A stretch of DNA of 64,000 nucleotides from Cyanobium sp. ATX 6F1 (GTDB taxonomy: Bacteria > Cyanobacteriota > Cyanobacteriia > PCC-6307 > Cyanobiaceae). A model generated the notes under the pieces. The model worked only from the letters and a program-made list of their open reading frames with translations, searched no databases and was not told where the DNA came from. The stretch is taken from positions 124,001 to 188,000 of the forward strand of contig NZ_JAGQCS010000006.1 of assembly GCF_024346315.1 (NCBI RefSeq), written 5' to 3'. The translations under genes and the position numbers were made by a program. This document shows positions 41,073-49,955 of the stretch, in pieces (the first letter of the stretch is position 1; each line of letters begins with the position of its first letter).

Positions 41073-41312
41073 TCAGAGGCGGGTGCCGCCGGGGGCTCGG
41101 GGGTTCTCCGCGTCGCTGCTCACCTCCTGGTCGATCAGGGCATCGAGGGTGACGGCCGAGCGCACCAGGGCCTGGTAGTGCTGCACCACCCGCCGGTTGC
41201 GCTCCAGCCAGGCGCCAGGATCGCCGCCGTCGGCCGCCAGCAGCTCCCGCTCCCCCTGCTGGGCCAGCAGGGCGATCACCAGTTCATGGATCCGTTGGCG
41301 GCGCTCGCCCAT
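41073..41312 (-). CDS. Small conserved helical protein (79 aa)
   Basis: The start MGERRQRIHELVIALLAQQG at 41312 is well placed. The product is helical: GDPGAWLERNRRVVQHYQAL and VRSAVTLDALIDQEVSS, ending AENPRAPGGTRL. It resembles small proteins of unknown role in Synechococcus. It is 47 bases upstream of the GH116 gene and may be its operon partner. It diverges from cobL with 55 bases between. Confidence 0.55.
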   Translation of the reverse strand: MGERRQRIHELVIALLAQQGERELLAADGGDPGAWLERNRRVVQHYQALVRSAVTLDALIDQEVSSDAENPRAPGGTRL

Positions 41313-41367
41313 GGGCGTTGGGGTGGGGAGTTGAGCATCATGATCCGATCGGTGGGAGCAAGCGGCG

Positions 41368-42711
41368 GTGGAATCCCAGCGGCAGCCAGGCAGCCGGATC
41401 AATGACCCGCCAGGAGAGCGCATCGACGTGCTCGGCACCGATGCCGGCGGCGTGGACGCGCTGGCGGCCCCGGCCCTGGCGCTGTTGCGCCAGGCGGATC
41501 TGGTGGTGGCGCCGGAGCGGCTGCTGGCGGGAGCCCAGGCCTGGTGGCAGCGGGAAACAGCAGCGGGTCGGCTGGATCGCCCCCTGCCCCGGCTGCTCGC
41601 CAGCGACCGGCCCGATGAACTGATGGCCCCCCTGGGGGCGGCCCTGGCGGCTGGTATGCCCGCCGTGGTGCTGGCCAGCGGCGATCCGCTCTGGTTCGGC
41701 ATCGGCCGGCTGCTGGTGCAGCACCTGGGCGCCGGCGCCCTGCGCTTTCATCCCGCCCCCAGCTCCCTGCAGCTGGCTTTTGCCCGCCTGGGCCGCCCCT
41801 GGCAGGACGCCAGCTGGATCAGCCTCCACGGCCGCGACCCCGAACCCCTGGCCCAGCGGCTGCAGCAGCGCCCGCCCGCCCTGGCGGTGCTCACCGATCC
41901 CGGCCGCGGCGGCGCCGGTGCGGTGCGCCGGATCCTTGTCGCCTCAGGCCTGGAGGCGTCCTACGGCTTCTGGCTGTGCGAACGCCTGGGCCACCCGGCC
42001 GAACGCGTGCAGCGGCTGGCGCCTGGGCAGCCCCTGCCGGTGGATCTCGACCCCCTGCATCTGGTGCTGCTGATTGCCGAGCCGCCCGCCGATCCCGATC
42101 CGGCTTCCCTGCCCCTGTTCGGCCTCGACGATGGCCTCTGGCTGCAGCAGGGCGACCGGCCCGGACTGATGACCAAACGGGAGGTGCGCATCCAGCTGCT
42201 GGCGGATCTGGAGCTGCCCGCCACCGGGGTGCTCTGGGATCTGGGCGCCGGTGTGGGCAGTGTTGGCCTGGAGGCCCTGAGGCTGCGGCCGGAGTTGAAG
42301 CTCTGGGCCCTGGAGCGCCGGGGCGGCTCGGCGGCCTTGATCGCCGCCAACGCCCGACGCTTTGGGGTGACTCCCGCGGGGATCCTGGAGGGTGCTGCCC
42401 CCGAGGCCCTGGCCCAGCTGCCTGATCCCGACCGGGTGCTGATCGGCGGCGGCGGCCGCGATCGCGCCGCGATTCTTGCGGCCGTCCTGGAGCGCCTGCG
42501 GCCCGGCGGGCTGGTGGTGTTGCCCCTGGCCACCCTCGAAGCGCTCGCGGAACTGCGGCCGCTGCTGGAGCGCTCCGGCCTGGCGGTGGCGGTGGGCCAG
42601 CTTCAGGCCTGGCGCGGGGCCCCGTTGGCCGAGGGCACCCGCCTGGCGCCCCTCAACCCGGTGCTGGTGCTCAGGGGGCGCCGATCCGCTGGTGCAAGGG
42701 CGCCGGCTTGA
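41368..42711 (+). CDS. cobL: Precorrin-6Y C5,15-methyltransferase (decarboxylating), CbiE/CbiT fusion
   Basis: The 447-residue protein is a two-domain CobL. The CbiE half begins IDVLGTDAGGVDALAA and has VLASGDPLWFGIGRLLVQHL. The CbiT half has MTKREVRIQLLADLELP and the SAM motif LWDLGAGVGSVGLEALRL. It methylates C5 and C15 of the corrin ring and removes the acetate side chain at C12. The GTG at 41368 is the assumed start. Its end overlaps the DUF192 gene by 41 bases. Confidence 0.93.
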   Translation: MESQRQPGSRINDPPGERIDVLGTDAGGVDALAAPALALLRQADLVVAPERLLAGAQAWWQRETAAGRLDRPLPRLLASDRPDELMAPLGAALAAGMPAVVLASGDPLWFGIGRLLVQHLGAGALRFHPAPSSLQLAFARLGRPWQDASWISLHGRDPEPLAQRLQQRPPALAVLTDPGRGGAGAVRRILVASGLEASYGFWLCERLGHPAERVQRLAPGQPLPVDLDPLHLVLLIAEPPADPDPASLPLFGLDDGLWLQQGDRPGLMTKREVRIQLLADLELPATGVLWDLGAGVGSVGLEALRLRPELKLWALERRGGSAALIAANARRFGVTPAGILEGAAPEALAQLPDPDRVLIGGGGRDRAAILAAVLERLRPGGLVVLPLATLEALAELRPLLERSGLAVAVGQLQAWRGAPLAEGTRLAPLNPVLVLRGRRSAGARAPA

Positions 42712-43222
42712 GGCCGGTCAGCCAGCGGATCGGCGCCGGGCTGCCGGGGGTCAGCCCCAGGGCGGCCGCCTGGCCTGCCGCCAGTTCCACAACCCCGTCC
42801 ACCTTCTGCTCCGGGCCGTAGCTCCGGCAGGGCAGCCGCGGGCAGGGGGTCGCCGCCGCTTCGATCGCCACCACCCGCTCCCCAGCCACGAACAGCATGT
42901 CGAGCGGCTCGGGGGTGCGGTGCATCCAGAAGCTCACGGGCTGGGCGGGCTGGAAGCGGAACCACATGCCGCGCAGGGGCGCCAGGGGTGGCCGCTGCAT
43001 CAGCCCCCAGGCGTACTGACGGGGGGCACGGGGCACCTCGAGCTGAAGGCAGCGGGGGGGCGCCAGGACGCCCGTGGCGCTGGCGAGCGGCGGCAGGCAC
43101 CATTCGGCCTCGATGGGCAGGTACTGGGGCGGGCCCAGCGGTTCAACCGCTTTGGACTGGGCGGCTTTCGGGGCCGAGGGGGTGGCGGCGATCAGGGCCG
43201 CGAGGACGAGGCTGAGGCTCAT
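42671..43222 (-). CDS. DUF192 family protein (183 aa), exported
   Basis: A hydrophobic start ([16 protein letters not shown]) suggests export. The DUF192 core is visible: YAWGLMQRPPLAPLRGMWFR, then PVSFWMHRTPEPLDMLFVAG and VVELAAGQAAALGLTPG. Function unknown. The ATG overlaps the response regulator stop (ATGA), so it is the third gene of the nadK operon. Confidence 0.88.
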   Translation of the reverse strand: MSLSLVLAALIAATPSAPKAAQSKAVEPLGPPQYLPIEAEWCLPPLASATGVLAPPRCLQLEVPRAPRQYAWGLMQRPPLAPLRGMWFRFQPAQPVSFWMHRTPEPLDMLFVAGERVVAIEAAATPCPRLPCRSYGPEQKVDGVVELAAGQAAALGLTPGSPAPIRWLTGLKPAPLHQRIGAP

Positions 43223-43929
43223 GCTTCGGGGGGCTCCTGGTGGGGGATCCCCTGGTCGGGGAGCCCGTCACTGAGGCTGTACCCGCGCCCCCGCAACGTG
43301 TGCAGCAAACGCCGCTCGCCTCCTTCTTCGAGCTTCTGGCGCAGGTAACGCACGTAGACCTCCACCACATTGCTGGCCACTCCCTGTTGCCCCTTCCACG
43401 CCGCCGCCAGGATCTGCTCGCGGCTCAGAATCTGACCGGAGTGCTCCAGCAGGTGCACCAGCAGGCCGTACTCCCGGGCGGTGAGGGCCACCAGGCGCTG
43501 CCCGCGCCGCACCGTGCGGTTGCCGGGGTCGAGGCTCAGGTCCGCCAGCTGCAGCAGCGGTGAGCGGCCGCTGCTGCGGTCCATCACCCGAGCATGCAGC
43601 CGCAGCCGCAGCAGCAGATCGCTGGGGGGGGAACCCGAGAGCCAGAAATCATCGGCCCCGGCGCTGAGGCAGCTGGAGCGGGCGTCGACGCCGTCGCTGC
43701 CGATGTCCAGCAGCAGCGGCACCCCGGGCAGGTCCTGGCGCAGCAGGGCGATGGCCGACTGGGTCTCCGCCGCCAGCACCACCACGGCCGGGGGCGGATC
43801 CACCAGCAGGGCGCGTTGCTGGGGCAGGGCCAGGTCCTCCAGGCTCAGGCAGAGGGGCTCATAGCCCGAGGCGCTCAGGCGCGAGGCCAGGGGATGGGAG
43901 GTGCGTCCCAGCAGGAGCACCCGGGTCAT
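43219..43929 (-). CDS. OmpR-family response regulator with degenerate receiver
   Basis: The 236-residue protein has a CheY-like N-terminal domain and a C-terminal winged helix ([20 protein letters not shown], then [12 protein letters not shown] and [33 protein letters not shown]). In the receiver, the phosphoacceptor Asp after the third strand is missing: VVVLAAETQ stands where VLD would be (about residue 53-55), and the N-terminal acidic pair is replaced by LLLGRTSHP. So it is likely regulated without phosphorylation, like some atypical cyanobacterial regulators. It lies between nadK and DUF192, coupled to both. Confidence 0.88.
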   Translation of the reverse strand: MTRVLLLGRTSHPLASRLSASGYEPLCLSLEDLALPQQRALLVDPPPAVVVLAAETQSAIALLRQDLPGVPLLLDIGSDGVDARSSCLSAGADDFWLSGSPPSDLLLRLRLHARVMDRSSGRSPLLQLADLSLDPGNRTVRRGQRLVALTAREYGLLVHLLEHSGQILSREQILAAAWKGQQGVASNVVEVYVRYLRQKLEEGGERRLLHTLRGRGYSLSDGLPDQGIPHQEPPEA

Positions 43930-44846
43930 GGGGCCTGCTGGTGGGCGCCCGGTTTGGCCACGTGGGGCAGCCCCCAGCCCAGCTTGTTGCGCAGCACCTG
44001 GAAGAACTCATGGTCCTGCAGGCGGATGAAACGGGCGGAATGGTCGCTGCGGCGGATCAGCACGCGATCCTCCGGCCAGACGTAGCAACCGGCGCTGCCG
44101 TCCACCACCATCATCAGCCGCTCGGGAGTGGCCGGAAACACCGTCACCGGCTCCCGATCGCTGAACACCAGGGCGCGGGAGGCCAGGGAGTGGGGGGCGA
44201 TCGGTGTGAGCTGCAGCACGGGGCAGTCGGGGGTGATCACCGGTCCGCCGGCGCTGAGGGCGTAGGCGGTGGAGCCGGTGGGGGTGGAGAGGATCACCCC
44301 GTCGGCGGCGATGTCCACCGGAGCGTGGCGGCCGATGGCGATCTCGAAGTGGCACATGCTCGTGAGCGGCTCGCGGTGCAGGGCCATCTCGTTGAGGCAG
44401 AGCACTTCCCAGCGACGCTGCTCGCCCCGCATCACGCTCACCACCAGCATGCTGCGCTCCTCAACCGTCCAGCGGCCGGCGATCAGCTGCTCGAGCACCG
44501 TGTCGAGTTCGTTGAGGTAGGCCTCCGCCAGAAAGCCCAGGTGGCCCGTGTTGATGGTCAGGATCGGCAGGCCGATCGGGGCGGTCTGGCGGGCGGCCGA
44601 GAGCACGGTGCCGTCCCCCCCCAGCACCACCGCCAGGGCCATCTCGGCGTGGAAATCGCTGGGCACGCAGGCGCTGTAGCCCAGGTTGCGCAGGTGCTGG
44701 TCGGGGTTGGCGAAGCCCACCATGCCGCCGGAGCTGCTGGCCCGCAGCACCCCATAGCCGGCCCCCACCAGCCGGCGCTCGATCGCATCGGCGGTGTTGA
44801 CGGCCAGATCCTTGCCGTCGTTCACGATCAGTCCGACGCAGGGCAC
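43926..44846 (-). CDS. nadK: NAD+ kinase
   Basis: The 306-residue enzyme has [34 protein letters not shown] and [20 protein letters not shown], the three main NAD-kinase motifs. The start is GTG at 44846 ([13 protein letters not shown]). It makes NADP+ for photosynthesis and biosynthesis. The response-regulator gene overlaps its stop by four bases (ATGA). Cyanobacteria often have two NAD kinases; this one cannot be assigned to either without comparison. Confidence 0.95.
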   Translation of the reverse strand: MPCVGLIVNDGKDLAVNTADAIERRLVGAGYGVLRASSSGGMVGFANPDQHLRNLGYSACVPSDFHAEMALAVVLGGDGTVLSAARQTAPIGLPILTINTGHLGFLAEAYLNELDTVLEQLIAGRWTVEERSMLVVSVMRGEQRRWEVLCLNEMALHREPLTSMCHFEIAIGRHAPVDIAADGVILSTPTGSTAYALSAGGPVITPDCPVLQLTPIAPHSLASRALVFSDREPVTVFPATPERLMMVVDGSAGCYVWPEDRVLIRRSDHSARFIRLQDHEFFQVLRNKLGWGLPHVAKPGAHQQAP

Positions 44847-44899
44847 CGATCGGGAGCGTGGGTGAGCTGAGTTTATGGAATCACCTGGGCAGGAGACCT

Positions 44900-45907
44900 T
44901 CAGAACTGTTCGAGGAAGCGCAGGTCGCTGCTGAACAACCGGCGGATGTCGTCGATGCCGTGGCGCACCATGGCGAACCGCTCCACCCCCAGGCCGGCGG
45001 CGAAGCCGCTCCAGCGCTCCGGATCGAGCCCCAGGCCTTCGAGCACCGCCGGATCGACCATGCCGCAGCCCATCACCTCCAGCCAGCGGCCCCGCCACTG
45101 CACATCCACCTCGGCCGACGGCTCGGTGAAGGGGAAATAGCTGGCCCGGAAGCGCACCGGCAGGTCGCCGAAGAAGGCCTGCAGGAAGGCGGTCACCGTG
45201 CCGCGCAGGTGGCTGAAATCCAGCCCCTCGTCGATTGCCAGCAGCTCCACCTGGTGGAACACCGGCGAATGGGTGGCATCGACCGCATCACGGCGGTAGA
45301 CGCGCCCGGGCGCCACGATCCGCACCGGGGGTGGGTTCTTCTCCAGGTGGCGGATCTGCACCGGCGAGGTGTGGGTGCGCAGCAGTTCGTGCTCCGAGAG
45401 GTAAAAGGTGTCCTGCATGTCCCGCGCCGGGTGGTGGGGCGGGATGTTGAGGGCGGTGAAGTTGTAGTGGTCGGTTTCGATCTCCGGGCCCTCCTCCACC
45501 CGGTAGCCCAGGCCGCAAAAGATGTCGACGATCTCCTCGGTGGTGGTGATCAGGGGGTGGCGGTGGCCCACCGGGGTGTAGGTGCTCGGGGCGGTCACAT
45601 CCAGCCGCTCGCGCTCCAGCTTCTCGGCCAGGGCCGTTGCCTTCATCCCCGCCAGGCGCTCCCCCAGCTGCGCCTGCACCAGTTCCTTGAGCACGTTGGC
45701 CCGTTGGCCCACCAGCGGGCGCTCGTCGGCGGGCAGCCGCCCCATGGCGCCAAGCACCCCGGAGAGGCGGCCTTTCTTGCCCAGCAGGGACACCCGTAGG
45801 GCTTCAAGCGCGGCCGGACTGTCCGCGGCGGCGATCTCAGCGCTGGCCTGGGCTTCAAGCTGCTCCAACTGGTCGGTGAGCGCCTGCAGGCTCAATGGGG
45901 CGCTCAC
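44900..45907 (-). CDS. pheS: Phenylalanyl-tRNA synthetase alpha subunit
   Basis: The start is GTG at 45907 ([19 protein letters not shown]), giving 335 residues, the usual length. Coiled-coil N-terminus, then the class II core: [29 protein letters not shown], the motif 2 block [20 protein letters not shown], and motif 3 [20 protein letters not shown]. The partner pheT is not in the window. It lies 53 bases upstream of nadK on the same strand. Confidence 0.96.
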   Translation of the reverse strand: MSAPLSLQALTDQLEQLEAQASAEIAAADSPAALEALRVSLLGKKGRLSGVLGAMGRLPADERPLVGQRANVLKELVQAQLGERLAGMKATALAEKLERERLDVTAPSTYTPVGHRHPLITTTEEIVDIFCGLGYRVEEGPEIETDHYNFTALNIPPHHPARDMQDTFYLSEHELLRTHTSPVQIRHLEKNPPPVRIVAPGRVYRRDAVDATHSPVFHQVELLAIDEGLDFSHLRGTVTAFLQAFFGDLPVRFRASYFPFTEPSAEVDVQWRGRWLEVMGCGMVDPAVLEGLGLDPERWSGFAAGLGVERFAMVRHGIDDIRRLFSSDLRFLEQF

Positions 45908-46005
45908 GGCGTGGCAACGGGGGCCATTAACTGTAGGTAGCGACGTCTGGCGCACCCGGACGCGCCCAAGGGGCGACCTAGTTTGCGCTTCTCACGGACG
46001 CGCCC

Positions 46006-46818
46006 ATGGGCCCCCTGCGGATCCTGATCAGCAACGACGACGGGGTCTTCGCCGATGGCCTCCGTGTCCTGGCGGCCGAGGCGGCGTCCCGGGGGCATCA
46101 GGTCACGGTGGTCTGCCCCGACCAGGAACGCTCCGCCACCGGCCATGGGCTCACCCTGCAGACGCCCTTGCGGGCGGAGCGGGCCGATGAGCTGTTCGCC
46201 GCTGGGGTGCGGGCCTGGGCCTGCAGCGGCACCCCCTCCGACTGCGTCAAGCTCGCCCTCTCCAGCCTGCTGGAGGAACCCCCGGAGCTGGTGCTCTCGG
46301 GCATCAACCACGGCCCCAACCTGGGCACCGACGTGTTTTATTCCGGCACGGTCTCGGCGGCCATGGAGGGCACCCTCGACGGGCTGCCCGCCCTGGCGGT
46401 GAGCAGCGCCTGTTTCCAGTGGCGCCAGTTCGAGCCCGCCGCACGCCTGGCCCTCGACGTGGCCGAGCAGGTGTTGGCGGCGGGCTGGCCCGAGGGTTTG
46501 CTGCTCAACCTCAACGTTCCCGCCCTGCCCGACGGCTCGATCGCGCCGCTGCGCTGGTGCCGGCCGGGGGTGCGCCGTTACGTCGACCAGTTCGACCGCC
46601 GCAGTGACCCGCGGGGCCGCACCTATTACTGGCTGGCGGGGGAGGTGGTGAATGATCTGGAGTCGGCCGGCGCCGGCCCCCAGGACTGGCCCACGGATGT
46701 GGCCCAGGTCCATGCCGGTGGTGCCGCCCTCACGCCCCTGCAGCCGGAACTGTTCTGGAGAGGAGGCCTGGAGGCCCTGGGCGGACTGCTCCGGGTCGAT
46801 CTTCAGCGCGGTCGGTAG
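46006..46818 (+). CDS. surE: 5'/3'-nucleotidase SurE
   Basis: The 270-residue protein has the metal site [14 protein letters not shown] (Asp-Asp), then [20 protein letters not shown], the [20 protein letters not shown] block with the conserved Asn and the SAAMEG motif. It is a stationary-phase phosphatase acting on nucleoside monophosphates. The 3' end overlaps the DUF3611 gene by 16 bases. Confidence 0.95.
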   Translation: MGPLRILISNDDGVFADGLRVLAAEAASRGHQVTVVCPDQERSATGHGLTLQTPLRAERADELFAAGVRAWACSGTPSDCVKLALSSLLEEPPELVLSGINHGPNLGTDVFYSGTVSAAMEGTLDGLPALAVSSACFQWRQFEPAARLALDVAEQVLAAGWPEGLLLNLNVPALPDGSIAPLRWCRPGVRRYVDQFDRRSDPRGRTYYWLAGEVVNDLESAGAGPQDWPTDVAQVHAGGAALTPLQPELFWRGGLEALGGLLRVDLQRGR

Positions 46819-47384
46819 ATCCGCTGCAGCAGCCACAGGCTGATGATCAGCCCGAGCAGGTGGGCGAACAGCACCTGGGTGTTGCTGAGCACCGCGAGCA
46901 TTTCGATCGAGGTGATCGGCAGCCCCACCACGCGGCCGCCGGCGCCAGGCACCCCCTGCATCTGGGCGCCGAAGAAGCCCGGCACCTGCTGGGAGGCCTG
47001 CACGAACAGGCTGCCGGCCAGGGCCTGGTAGCCCACCGCCGCCAGGGTGAGGCCGACCAGATCCGCCAGCAGCCCGCGCTTGACCAACCGCGCCGTTTCG
47101 CCTTTCGAGGGGTGGGCGGGGCTGGCCAGGGCGCGGCCGCAGAGCACCACCAGCCAGCCCTGCCAGAGGCTCCAGAGCAGCACGAAGAACGAGAGCGTGG
47201 TGAGCGAGAGGCCCGGGCCCAGCCCCAGGGCCCGGGAGGAATTGGCCGCCATCTGGCCGCCGATGTTGTTGAAGATCAGCACCCCCACCACCACGATCCC
47301 CAGGGCCAGCTGAAACCAGAAGCGCACCCAGCCCACGCGCCGCAGGGCGGCGGAGATCTGAAGCAGATCGAGGCGATCGGCCAT
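46803..47384 (-). CDS. DUF3611 family membrane protein (193 aa)
   Basis: The start [20 protein letters not shown] has the family's conserved beginning. Four hydrophobic spans follow: [57 protein letters not shown] and [22 protein letters not shown]3611 is shared by cyanobacteria and plastids and is of unknown function. It is divergent from ribF. Confidence 0.88.
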   Translation of the reverse strand: MADRLDLLQISAALRRVGWVRFWFQLALGIVVVGVLIFNNIGGQMAANSSRALGLGPGLSLTTLSFFVLLWSLWQGWLVVLCGRALASPAHPSKGETARLVKRGLLADLVGLTLAAVGYQALAGSLFVQASQQVPGFFGAQMQGVPGAGGRVVGLPITSIEMLAVLSNTQVLFAHLLGLIISLWLLQRIYRPR

Positions 47385-47466
47385 GGGGAAGGGGCGGGGG
47401 CGGAAGGGAGTGTGCGCCTCAAACTTGCCATGGGAGGATCGATCGGGCGAGGCACACTCCCCTGAT

Positions 47467-48513
47467 TTGATTCCGCTGCGATCGCCCCAGGAGGCCCGTC
47501 GGCCCACGGCGGTGGCCCTCGGCAGCTTCGACGGACTGCACCGGGGCCACCGGCGGGTGATCGAGGCGGTCACGGGTTGGCGGCCGGCCGCGCTTGGCAC
47601 CGCTCCTGGGCCAGCTCCCGTGCCAACGGTGTTGAGCTTTTGGCCCCACCCCCGGGAAGTGCTCTTTGGCGACACCCGCCTGCGGCTGGACCTGCCGGTG
47701 GAGAAGCTCAGCCTGTTGGAACCGCTGGGCATCGAGCAGCTGGTGCTGGTGCCGTTTGATCGCGCCCTGGCGGCCCTGAGTCCGGCCGCCTTCGTGGAGC
47801 AGGTGCTGGTGGGCCAGCTGCAGGCCCGGGTGGTGGCCGTGGGGGAGAACTTCCGCTTCGGTGTCGGCCGCTGCGGCGATACCGCTGAGCTGGTGGCCCT
47901 CGGTGCCCGCCATGGGATTGACGTGCAGGTGCTGCCGATGCTCCAGGACAACGGTGAACGTTTCAGCAGCAGCCGCATCCGCAAGGCCCTGGCCATGGGT
48001 GATCTGGAGGAGGCCGCGCGGCTGCTGGAGCGGCCCTACCGCTTCAGTGGCCGGGTGGTGCGGGGCCGCGGCCTGGGTCGGGAGATCGGTTGGCCCACGG
48101 CCAACCTGCAGGTGGACGGCCGCAAGTTTCTGCCCCTGGAAGGGGTCTATGCCGCCTTCGCGCAGCTTGATGGCGGGCCGCCGCTGGCGGCGGTGATGAA
48201 CCTCGGTCCCCAGCCCACGGTGGACCCCATGGCCCCCTCGGCGGTGGAGGTGCACCTGCTGGACCGGCAGCTGGAGCTGGAGGGCCGTGAGCTGGTGGTT
48301 GAACCGGTGGCGTTGCTGCGCCGTCAGCAGCGCTTTTCCGACCTGGAGGAGCTCAGTGCCCAGATCGCCCGTGACGCCCAGCAGGCCCGTGAGCTCACCG
48401 GCGCCCGTGGCGCCCCAGCGGCCATGGCTGGCCTGGGCTCAGGCGGCGGGGTAGGCGTTGGTGAGGCCCCAGACGATGAAGGCACCGATGCCCCCCAGCA
48501 GCAGAATCCCTGA
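47467..48513 (+). CDS. ribF: Bifunctional riboflavin kinase/FAD synthetase
   Basis: The FAD synthetase half has VALGSFDGLHRGHRRVIEAV and FWPHPREVL; the kinase half has FSGRVVRGRGLGREIGWPTA and NLQVDGRKFLPLEGVYA. TTG at 47467 is used as start because the usual RibF start motif is close by; a longer frame to 47383 would overlap the divergent gene. The C-terminus has an unusual low-complexity tail of about 30 residues (AGLGSGGGVGVGEAPDDEGT), which lies antisense to the small gene at 48439. RibF makes FMN and FAD. Confidence 0.92.
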   Translation: MIPLRSPQEARRPTAVALGSFDGLHRGHRRVIEAVTGWRPAALGTAPGPAPVPTVLSFWPHPREVLFGDTRLRLDLPVEKLSLLEPLGIEQLVLVPFDRALAALSPAAFVEQVLVGQLQARVVAVGENFRFGVGRCGDTAELVALGARHGIDVQVLPMLQDNGERFSSSRIRKALAMGDLEEAARLLERPYRFSGRVVRGRGLGREIGWPTANLQVDGRKFLPLEGVYAAFAQLDGGPPLAAVMNLGPQPTVDPMAPSAVEVHLLDRQLELEGRELVVEPVALLRRQQRFSDLEELSAQIARDAQQARELTGARGAPAAMAGLGSGGGVGVGEAPDDEGTDAPQQQNP

Positions 48514-48555
48514 AATCAGCACCAGCATCGGGTTTTCCGCTTCTCCCTGCGCCAT
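48439..48555 (-). CDS. Small single-span membrane protein (38 aa)
   Basis: ATG at 48555-48553. The product MAQGEAENPMLVLISGILLL continues with GGIGAFIVWGLTNAYPAA: a short acidic head and one membrane span of about 20 residues, ending with Tyr-Pro. This is the shape of small photosynthetic-complex subunits. It overlaps the 3' end of ribF by 75 bases on the opposite strand. The regular hydrophobic pattern and proper start support it; identity is unknown. Confidence 0.55.
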   Translation of the reverse strand: MAQGEAENPMLVLISGILLLGGIGAFIVWGLTNAYPAA

Positions 48556-48631
48556 GGCTGCTGGACCGCTCACACTCCCGCCACCCTAGGCAGCCCCTTT
48601 CGCCCGCTTCGCCATCTCCAACACCAAGTCG

Positions 48632-49717
48632 ATGGAGTCTTCGCCCCAGGATCCCCCCAACACCGGCCAGCCGGTCGATCGGCCAGCGGAGGCGGGCCGA
48701 GAGGCAATCGCCCGGCTGCTGGATGCCAATTTGGACCGGGCCCGCGAGGGCCTGCGGGTGATCGAAGACTGGTGCCGCTTCGGCCTGGACCGCGATGATC
48801 TGGTGGCCCGCACCAAGGACCTGCGCCAGCGGCTTGGGTTGCTGCACGAGGACCGCTTCAAGCAGGCGCGCCACACCGCCTCCGACCCGGCCGCCGGCCT
48901 GGGCCATCCCGCCCAGGAGTCGCGGCGGACCCCTTCCCAGGTGGTGGCGGCCAACTGTGCCCGGGTGCAGGAGGCCCTGCGGGTGCTGGAGGAATTCGCC
49001 CGCAGCGAGGCTCCGGAGCTGGCCCGCCAGGCCGCCGCCGGGCGCTATGCCCTCTACGACCTGGAGCTGGCCGTGCTCAGGGCCCGCCAGGGCGGCCATG
49101 AACGCCGCGCCCAACTGGCCCAGTGCCGGCTCTACCTGATCACCAGCCCCTCGCCCCAGCTGGAGGCCACCGTGGCCGCCGCCTTGGAGGCGGGGGTGCG
49201 CCTGGTGCAGTACCGCAGCAAGGACGCGGCCGATGGCGAGCGTTGGCGGGAGGCGCGCGCCCTGCGCCAGCTCTGCGCCCGCCACGGGGCCCTGTTCATC
49301 GTCAATGACCGCCTTGATCTGGCCCTGGCGCTCGACGCCGATGGGGTGCATCTGGGCCAGGGGGACCTCCCCCCCGCCGTGGCCCGCCGCCTGCTCGGGC
49401 CGGAGCGCCTGATCGGCCGCAGCACCGGCGAGCTGGCTCAGCTGCACCAGGCGGTGGCCGACGGCTGCGACTACGTGGGGGTGGGGCCCGTGAACGCCAC
49501 CCCCACCAAGCCGGGCCGGGCGCCCATCGGGCTCGCCTACGTGCGCCAGGCGGCGAGCGAATCGCCGATTCCCTTCTTCGCCATCGGTGGCATCGAGCTC
49601 GCCACCCTGGCGGCGGTGCGGGCGGCGGGGGGCCAGCGGGTGGCGGTGGTGCGGGCGATCACCGGGGCCGCTGACCCCGGCCAGGCCAGCCGAGACCTGC
49701 TGGCGGCCCTGGCATGA
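48632..49717 (+). CDS. thiE: Thiamine phosphate synthase with N-terminal extension
   Basis: The 361-residue protein has an N-terminal domain of about 160 residues (LLDANLDRAREGLRVIEDWC, then ANCARVQEALRVLEEFARS). This domain is usual in cyanobacteria and similar to ThiE_N. The ThiE barrel follows: CRLYLITSPSPQL, VRLVQYRSKDA, LFIVNDRLDLALALDADGVH, LIGRSTGELAQLHQA, DYVGVGPVNATPTKPGRAPI and the FAIGGIELATLAAVRAAGGQ end. It joins the pyrimidine and thiazole units of thiamine. thiS overlaps by four bases. Confidence 0.95.
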   Translation: MESSPQDPPNTGQPVDRPAEAGREAIARLLDANLDRAREGLRVIEDWCRFGLDRDDLVARTKDLRQRLGLLHEDRFKQARHTASDPAAGLGHPAQESRRTPSQVVAANCARVQEALRVLEEFARSEAPELARQAAAGRYALYDLELAVLRARQGGHERRAQLAQCRLYLITSPSPQLEATVAAALEAGVRLVQYRSKDAADGERWREARALRQLCARHGALFIVNDRLDLALALDADGVHLGQGDLPPAVARRLLGPERLIGRSTGELAQLHQAVADGCDYVGVGPVNATPTKPGRAPIGLAYVRQAASESPIPFFAIGGIELATLAAVRAAGGQRVAVVRAITGAADPGQASRDLLAALA

Positions 49718-49944
49718 GCGCAGCGGAGATGATCGCGGTGCTGCTCAATGGTGAACAGCGTTCCTGCCCCGCGGGCCTGGATCTGGAGGCGGCCCTGCGC
49801 CACTTCGGCTACGAGCCGCGCCTGGTGGTGGTCGAGTTCAACGGAGCGATCCTCCCGCGCGCCCACTGGCCGGATCAGCTGGTACGGGAAGCCGATGGGC
49901 TCGAGGTGGTCACCATCGTGGGAGGGGGGTTTCTAGAGTCATAA
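49714..49944 (+). CDS. thiS: Sulfur carrier protein ThiS with extended C-terminus
   Basis: The 76-residue beta-grasp protein has VLLNGEQRSCPAGLDLEAAL, EPRLVVVEFNGAILPRAHW and ADGLEVVTIVGGG. ThiS normally ends in Gly-Gly, whose carboxyl end carries the sulfur. Here the frame reads on four residues (FLES) after GGG, so either trimming is needed or the carrier works differently. The ATG overlaps the thiE stop (ATGA). Confidence 0.88.
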   Translation: MSAAEMIAVLLNGEQRSCPAGLDLEAALRHFGYEPRLVVVEFNGAILPRAHWPDQLVREADGLEVVTIVGGGFLES

Positions 49945-49955
49945 GCATCTATCAG

